From NCBI GenBank assembly GCA_938045545.1, contig CALIBN010000042.1, positions 1 to 47,899 of the forward strand: DNA of 47,899 bases, read 5' to 3'. Origin of the DNA: an uncultured archaeon (lineage in GTDB: Archaea > Thermoproteota > EX4484-205 > JAAOZP01). Of this stretch, positions 43,444 to 47,899 are shown one piece after another (position 1 is the stretch's first letter; each line of letters starts with the position of its first letter). Both the position numbers and the translations under genes were made by a program. The notes beneath the pieces are model-generated. The model was not told where the DNA came from. It made no database searches and was given only the letters and a program-made list of their open reading frames with translations.

Positions 43444-44286
43444 CTACGTGGTACGCAGTGTTCTCATTGCTTTAATAAAGCTTTCGAAGCATGAACTGTC
43501 AAACGGACCGTCGACCGCACCATCGGGCTCCATGGTCAACAATCCTCCATATCCCCAGTCGTCCCTTATCCTTTTCAAAGCCTCATAGAAACCAGTGTTT
43601 GGATGATCCAAGAACCATTCTCCCTGAAAAAGCTTTCCACGTAAATGGACATTCACTACTTTATCAATAAGCGTCTCAAAACGATACAGCTCATTGTAGA
43701 GGGCTGCCCACCGAAGGTCAAGCGTCACGTAGTCGAAAAGCTTGACTAAAGCAAAGGGCGTGTAACCCTCTGAATGCGTCGGAATATTCTCTACCGAAGC
43801 CTTCACGCTAGGGAATTCACGTGTAACTTCACAGAAAGTTTTTACTATACGGCTTAGGTCGAAACCAGTGGCCCAAGTATCCCATGGATGGAATACGCAG
43901 ACGTTCGCTCCCAGCTCGCTGGCAATAAGTAAAGCATCGTATGCGGCCTGTTTCCCTTTCTCCCAATCGCGCTCCCGGCTTGTGCAAAGATAACTACCAA
44001 TGTCTCTGCTCGCATGTACAGATAATATGGGCAACGCCTCCCTTTTCAAAACATCTAGTATTTCTCCAGCCGTATACTTAGGTGTCTTGGTCCAATCTGC
44101 AAGATCCCCGTCAGTCAAAGGAGGATTATCACTATCCCATTCCGGCTCAAGCTGCGGCTCAAAACCATCCACAACCGACTCGGATAGAATCTTCTTCATC
44201 ACGCCTATAGTGCCGATTAAATCGTAATACTTCTTATCTCCAAGCCTAGCGATCGGAGCGCTGGAAACAGAAATCAAACACTTCAC
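43444..44286 (-). CDS. Sugar-phosphate isomerase/epimerase-like TIM-barrel protein
   Basis: The 280-residue protein has the xylose-isomerase-like barrel pattern: LPILSVHASRDIG near 84, ANVCVFHPWDTW near 130 and KASVENIPTHSEG near 160 with a metal-type Glu. VTLDLRWAALYN near 187, VVNVHLRGK near 211 and LLTMEPDG near 255 complete the metal-binding set. Substrate unknown. The GTG start at 44286 is preceded by a TATA-like CTTTTTAACG. It could belong functionally with the inositol/polyol genes that follow on the same strand (inference). Confidence 0.75.
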   Translation of the reverse strand: MKCLISVSSAPIARLGDKKYYDLIGTIGVMKKILSESVVDGFEPQLEPEWDSDNPPLTDGDLADWTKTPKYTAGEILDVLKREALPILSVHASRDIGSYLCTSRERDWEKGKQAAYDALLIASELGANVCVFHPWDTWATGFDLSRIVKTFCEVTREFPSVKASVENIPTHSEGYTPFALVKLFDYVTLDLRWAALYNELYRFETLIDKVVNVHLRGKLFQGEWFLDHPNTGFYEALKRIRDDWGYGGLLTMEPDGAVDGPFDSSCFESFIKAMRTLRTT

Positions 44287-44295
44287 GCATCACGT

Positions 44296-44529
44296 CTATG
44301 CAAGGAAAATACGGTAAGACGTTAAAAAGCTTACTAAACTCCTTTGATGAACTCCTATAATTCTTAAAGGCAGGGTCCCTTTCACCAGCTCCGGTGCAAT
44401 CCTGTCGAAACCATGGGCGCCTATGTTTTTTCTGAGGTTCTCAACATCAAGTTTTATCGGCCCTTGGTATATTCTAAGGCTCCATAATAAAGGCAACAAT
44501 AACCTAAAGTTCCCTAGGGCTTTACGCAA
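44296..44529 (-). CDS. Doubtful small ORF or gene remnant
   Basis: A 77-codon frame from TTG 44529 includes LDVENLRKNIGAHGFDRIAP and ELVKGTLPLRIIG, which read like a real protein segment. No family is recognised, the start is weak, and the promoter of the next gene lies inside its 3' end. It may be a remnant of a longer gene. Confidence 0.3.
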   Translation of the reverse strand: MRKALGNFRLLLPLLWSLRIYQGPIKLDVENLRKNIGAHGFDRIAPELVKGTLPLRIIGVHQRSLVSFLTSYRIFLA

Positions 44530-44610
44530 TGTTTAAGATACTTTACGTGTAACTTGATAATTCGCGTTCTGAATCATAATAAGAACGTATTACATAACAT
44601 GGAGTGGAAA

Positions 44611-44721
44611 CGGGCCCGCTGGGATTTGAACCCAGATCATTACAGCTCGCTCCACAGTTTTACGTTGATAGGAGGCTGCCGCCATTTCTAGGCGATGCTG
44701 TCCAGGTTAGGCGACGGGCCC
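44611..44721 (-). tRNA. tRNA-Arg(CCT) with two introns
   Basis: Acceptor GGGCCCG/CGGGCCC, discriminator G. The D-loop intron (44686-44699, 14 bases) is identical to that of the Arg(TCT) gene at 18250. The canonical 37/38 intron (44648-44668, 21 bases) has a clean splice motif: CTCC pairs with GGAG, bulges TA^T and CG^A. The mature anticodon arm is GCAGC-CTCCTAA-GCTGT, so CCT, and the length is 76 nt. Unlike the TCT gene it has no 30/31 intron and keeps T33. Confidence 0.92.
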
Positions 44722-45088
44722 AATTACCTTTACTTTTCCAGGCCTTTTATATTTTCTGTCATTTTTATACGTGGTTTTTAAAGCTTGTTTCTAGAATTTG
44801 TCTAGTTTTAGAGTTTTTAAACTTGAACAAGTACTCCTCTCAGTTACTAGTTCTATGCTCTTTTTCCTAAATAGACTTATGAAGCATCGTAAAACGATAG
44901 CCTCTTCCAATTGCGATCACCCGCTACTTTTTAAGACGCTTCACTAGGCTATTTTACAGGATGAAGTAACAACGGTATTAGCCCAGCTTTAATAGGGCCT
45001 CCACAATTATACCTTACCATTGCTGTTGTAACTAACATTGTGTAAAAAATCTTAATAAACATGCATCAGGATAGTCTCTGAACCAAGG
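44722..45088. other. Intergenic region between two tRNA genes
   Basis: I see no gene. The 3' end has a TATA-like CTTAATAAAC at about 45052-45061, correctly spaced for the tRNA-Leu gene at 45089. Confidence 0.35.
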
Positions 45089-45188
45089 GCGGGGGTTGCC
45101 GAGCCTGGTCAAACGGGACTAGACTAGAGGCGCTGGACTTAAGATCCAGTCCCGAAGGGGTTCGTGGGTTCAAATCCCACCCCCCGCA
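45089..45188 (+). tRNA. tRNA-Leu(TAA) with D-loop intron
   Basis: Acceptor GCGGGGG/CCCCCGC, anticodon arm CTGGA-CTTAAGA-TCCAG (TAA), class II variable arm, T-loop TTCAAAT. A 15-base intron at 45113-45127 interrupts the D-loop at the same place as in tRNA-Leu(CAG). GGTC pairs with GACT, with AA^A and AG^A bulges. Removal restores CTGGTCAAAGGC and an 85-nt tRNA. Confidence 0.92.
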
Positions 45189-45218
45189 CTTCTCAGATGA
45201 GCCATACCAGAACCTCGT
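45150..45218 (+). repeat. tRNA-Leu 3' half plus flank, copy 2
   Basis: Partner of 2120-2189. The identical 32-base core covers variable arm and T-arm, and the similarity runs on into the C-terminal codons of the convergent gene at 45193. Confidence 0.6.
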
Positions 45219-45852
45219 CTCCCCACATATCTATATCTCCGATCTTAAGGTCGTTGACGTCCTTCCGCCAGTCATAACCCAAAACTCGTTCCGCAAACCC
45301 TCTTTCGATCACGTCGCTACTTAAATAATGCATGAAATCCTTCATGGGTGAGAAATCCTCATGAATCATCTCTATCACTATCTTATTCGCGATCTTAGAG
45401 CTCAGCTCGCAGAGGAGGTCCGTCTGAGGGATGAACTTGATCTTTCGCCCTCGTGCTACAGATTTCACCCTTGGCTCTCTGCTGAATTTTTCGACGATAG
45501 CCCTTTCTCGTTCCTTGAGCTCTTTTTCCACTTCCTCCATGGATTTTCGATATACCTCTCCGCTAGAAAGGATCTCGTCGAATAACTCGATGGAAACAGA
45601 AGTGACTTTAACATCATCCTCATCAAGCGCCACATAGAATAGGCCCTCAGCCAGTTCTCCAACGCTTTTGGGGTCACTCGTATAAGCGACGATGTAATAA
45701 CAAATGCCCTCGTCCCTTCTTCTGGCGGAGATCTCTATGCAGCATTCCTTTATATTCTCCTTCCATCTCTTACTGATATACTTCTCACAATTCTTCCTAA
45801 CATCGTCAAAATCCTCGCCCCACACCCAAAGAGTAGCGACCATAGGTGTCAT
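45193..45852 (-). CDS. Hypothetical protein downstream of LAGLIDADG gene
   Basis: A 219-residue soluble protein. The N-terminal half is beta-rich (ATLWVWGEDF, ICYYIVAYTS), and residues 100-135 form a charged helix (SMEEVEKELKERERAIVEKF). No family is recognised. The stop lies 5 bases from the tRNA-Leu(TAA) 3' end, and the last codons are part of a sequence repeated behind the other leucine tRNA. It starts 5 bases after the LAGLIDADG gene in the same operon. Confidence 0.6.
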   Translation of the reverse strand: MTPMVATLWVWGEDFDDVRKNCEKYISKRWKENIKECCIEISARRRDEGICYYIVAYTSDPKSVGELAEGLFYVALDEDDVKVTSVSIELFDEILSSGEVYRKSMEEVEKELKERERAIVEKFSREPRVKSVARGRKIKFIPQTDLLCELSSKIANKIVIEMIHEDFSPMKDFMHYLSSDVIERGFAERVLGYDWRKDVNDLKIGDIDMWGDEVLVWLI

Positions 45853-45857
45853 TCTAA

Positions 45858-46802
45858 CTAATCCTCCTCCTTTTTCTTTCTTCCATTTATTAGCTTTATT
45901 AATTCAAATTTCCTTTTATGCTCCTCCTTTTCAGACCCTATCTCCTCTATGAACCTTAGGTGATCTTCTTCTGGAATACTGAAATAATAGTTATATTCTT
46001 TCCTATGTCGTCCAGGAGCGGGCTTCTCATATTTTTCATGGATTTCGCTCGGATGAAATCCTAAATCTTCAAACATTTCTTTTAATTCGTTTAGCCCTTC
46101 CTTATAAGACGAATAGATTCGAATGGCATGCTCTCCTTCTTTAGTCATAGAGACGTTACCGTCCCCGGAAAAGAAACCCCTTAGATAAGCCCTCTTACCT
46201 TCGTCGTCAAGGTACTGTATAGGTGGGTGGAACTCGTAGGGCCCAGGTCCCTTAATCCCGAGATCCCATAGGTCATAGGCTACTTTCTTACTATAAATTG
46301 CTACATGGTAATGCTCCTCTTCTCCCTCCTTCGTTTTATGATGTTTAATATGCTCATGGGGAGTCATATTATAATTATCTCCGGCCAGTTCCTTAAAAAC
46401 TCCGATAAGCTCAGGACTTACACTTGTCAGAGAGACCTCGTATCCAACACTACTTCCTCCCTTTCCTTTATATTTACAAATAGTGCCGTCTGCGGCTGTT
46501 AAGCCACATAACTCTGCCTTTTCCGGACTAAGTATTTCTCTAATTCCCTTTTCTGAAACCTCTAAGTTCATCCCATGGCTTAGCCTGAAGACGGTTCTGT
46601 CCCCTTCGACTCTGGCTTCGGAAAAGATCCCTACGACCTCGCCGCTTTTAAGCAGCTCATAACCACCGCCCTCGGCTTCGCGGACCTCGTAGTTCCTAAA
46701 GGTTTTTGCAATGTGAAATATCTCATCTTCTTTTTCTCCTCGAATCTGTTCTCCCTCGAAAAATCTCCTTTCGTACTGCTTTATCCTCGAGCCGCCGCCC
46801 AT
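45858..46802 (-). CDS. LAGLIDADG-type endonuclease-like protein
   Basis: The 314-residue protein has two LAGLIDADG-like helices: AELCGLTAADGTI near residue 96 and AYLRGFFSGDGNVS near 211. Both keep the acidic residue needed for DNA cleavage, and each is followed by the beta-rich half-domain expected in a single-chain enzyme. An N-terminal region of about 85 residues is additional. It is not inside an intron or intein here; its ATG directly follows the TAG of the TGT-like gene. It might be a free-standing homing nuclease or a domesticated nuclease. Confidence 0.8.
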   Translation of the reverse strand: MGGGSRIKQYERRFFEGEQIRGEKEDEIFHIAKTFRNYEVREAEGGGYELLKSGEVVGIFSEARVEGDRTVFRLSHGMNLEVSEKGIREILSPEKAELCGLTAADGTICKYKGKGGSSVGYEVSLTSVSPELIGVFKELAGDNYNMTPHEHIKHHKTKEGEEEHYHVAIYSKKVAYDLWDLGIKGPGPYEFHPPIQYLDDEGKRAYLRGFFSGDGNVSMTKEGEHAIRIYSSYKEGLNELKEMFEDLGFHPSEIHEKYEKPAPGRHRKEYNYYFSIPEEDHLRFIEEIGSEKEEHKRKFELIKLINGRKKKEED

Positions 46803-47899
46803 CTATTTCGTCCTCGACAAAGCTTTTTTCATATCGAGCAGGTTGTGAAGGACTAACTTACGGAAGCCCGCTTCCCTGTCGCTGAGCATCAGGTCGATTA
46901 TCTCCTGAGGCATTAATCCTTCACATACCTCGCAATCGCACTCTTCAAACCGGATTTCAGGATCTCTAAGGTCATAAGACCAGCCGTTCTTAAAATAGCA
47001 TCCATGCTTCGCCTCTAGAAACCAAGAAAGATTGCTGTAGCCACTTATCTCCTTATGCTTAAGTCTGTGGCCAACACCGTAAATCAGCAGCTCAAGATCC
47101 TTTTTTATTCTCTTAGAAATCCACTTCAGGCTCATCAGGGCGCTGGGCAAAAGGTCCTCCAAAAAATTGTCCTCTAATAATTCTCTACTGGGCATTGCGA
47201 AGGAAACGTAGCCTATTTCAACCTGCTTCCTAATAGCCCAGTCAACTTGGAGGGCGTTAGCACCCTTAACTAGGCCGATCAGAGGAATATCCAGCTTGAG
47301 AAAGTCATTCGCTAGGGAAACAAGCTTTACCGTCTGAGACCAGGATAGAAACAAAGGGTCATCTACATAGGTATAGTTATCAGGTATCGTTGTAGCGTCA
47401 GGCCTAAGGTTATTAATCAGCTCGAAATAGTCTTCCATCCTAAGCTTATCAAGCAGCTCGTCGGGCATAACTAGCGATAGGAAAATCCTGCCGTTGAATC
47501 CCAGATAGTCGTGCAAGCCTTTTGAAGAAGCCTTATTCAATACTTCCTCATTTACCAAGAGTTGCCAGAGAGGGACGAAAATCTCAGGCAATTCGATACC
47601 GTGCTTCCAAAACCATGACCTGCTGTCAACAGCATCTATCTCAGGCACAAAACTCTTAAAACCAACCTTAACCATTAACTTCCTGTTTAAAGATGAGTTC
47701 TGAGGGGGAACCCGTTTTCCGCTTTTAACTGGGCAGTAGGGTCTGAGTATGCAGAAAGACCTTGGGAAGGTTATCCCGGTGTATTGAAAACCCCTCTGGC
47801 ACTGGGCCACGAGACACATCTTAAAAGAGCAACCGCGGCAAAGCCTTAAAAAGAAATAGTAACAATCCTTGCAGCCGTCAAAGCCACACCACCCTTTCC
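46803..47899 (-). CDS. Partial TGT/DpdA-like enzyme with Cys-rich N-terminus
   Basis: The reading frame continues past the right edge of the window, so the N-terminus is missing; the internal ATG at 47819 is unlikely to be the true start. The visible N-terminus has WCGFDGCKDCYYFFLRLCRG and further cysteines (MCLVAQC, CILRPYCPV), suggesting a metal or Fe-S site. The C-terminal part resembles the tRNA-guanine transglycosylase superfamily: TYVDDPLFLSWSQTV, then IPLIGLVKGANALQVDW and LLIYGVGHR. It ends with the zinc motif CDCEVCEG and LHNLLDM. The nucleophile Asp of TGT is not obvious at its expected place. DNA-modifying DpdA relatives share these features. A decayed paralogue lies at 14703-15134. 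Confidence 0.62.
   Translation of the reverse strand, partial: KGWCGFDGCKDCYYFFLRLCRGCSFKMCLVAQCQRGFQYTGITFPRSFCILRPYCPVKSGKRVPPQNSSLNRKLMVKVGFKSFVPEIDAVDSRSWFWKHGIELPEIFVPLWQLLVNEEVLNKASSKGLHDYLGFNGRIFLSLVMPDELLDKLRMEDYFELINNLRPDATTIPDNYTYVDDPLFLSWSQTVKLVSLANDFLKLDIPLIGLVKGANALQVDWAIRKQVEIGYVSFAMPSRELLEDNFLEDLLPSALMSLKWISKRIKKDLELLIYGVGHRLKHKEISGYSNLSWFLEAKHGCYFKNGWSYDLRDPEIRFEECDCEVCEGLMPQEIIDLMLSDREAGFRKLVLHNLLDMKKALSRTK

Noticed and set aside
44604..44870. 88-codon frame over tRNA-Arg
   Set aside because: It is a read-through of the tRNA antisense strand and has no promoter or ribosome site.

Overview
The window looks like a chromosomal segment of a thermophilic archaeon, probably of the Thermoproteota (TACK) group. 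The reasons are archaeal-type AlaRS and LeuRS, a tRNA-splicing endonuclease, TATA boxes placed so that many transcripts would be nearly leaderless, frequent TTG and GTG starts, VapBC, and six tRNA genes that all carry introns, mostly at non-canonical positions. I cannot fix the genus. NagB, ProBA, the GH3 glucosidase and the nucleoside-type ABC transporter are bacterial-looking functions common in carbohydrate-using archaea.

Layout. 0-7 kb: nagB, an adenylate-kinase-like/deoxyribosyltransferase fusion, tRNA-Leu(CAG), a membrane-anchored beta-glucosidase and the proline genes proB-proA. 7.2-11.6 kb: an accessory stretch with tRNA-Val and tRNA-Phe, a vapBC pair with a palindromic operator, several frameshifted genes, and a cysteine-rich secreted-peptide precursor (three reading frames) followed by a four-helix membrane protein. 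11.9-22.4 kb: translation genes (alaS, leuS, tRNA-Arg(TCT) with three introns, then an operon of a DNA-binding phosphoribosyltransferase, a lipoate-ligase-like protein, a tRNA endonuclease subunit and hisS). A decayed gene sits between alaS and leuS. 22.3-29 kb: a radical SAM enzyme, a nonsense-interrupted ORF, an O6-alkylguanine methyltransferase, a small CxxC protein, an ADP-ribosylglycohydrolase and a large FtsX-type permease. 29.2-37.7 kb: a complete BMP-family ABC importer (binding protein, double ATPase, two permeases) followed by separately promoted Gfo/Idh/MocA, URO-D-family and DegT aminotransferase genes. 37.9-40.1 kb: a small Fe-S cluster (Mrp ATPase, DGC-domain protein, HdrA-like protein, ferredoxin). 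40.1-44.3 kb: two tandem nucleotidyltransferase/CDP-alcohol phosphotransferase fusions and a TIM-barrel isomerase. 44.6-47.9 kb: tRNA-Arg(CCT), tRNA-Leu(TAA) and a three-gene convergent operon (TGT-like enzyme with a Cys-rich N-terminus, LAGLIDADG protein, unknown protein).

Most notable: (1) nine introns in six tRNAs, one tRNA with three, next to an endonuclease subunit that appears to lack the catalytic histidine; (2) two paralogous bifunctional enzymes that have reciprocally lost opposite active sites; (3) a TGT/DpdA-like gene whose paralogue lies decayed 32 kb away; (4) a disrupted cysteine-rich exported peptide locus. Sequence comparison was done by eye only; no database was consulted.
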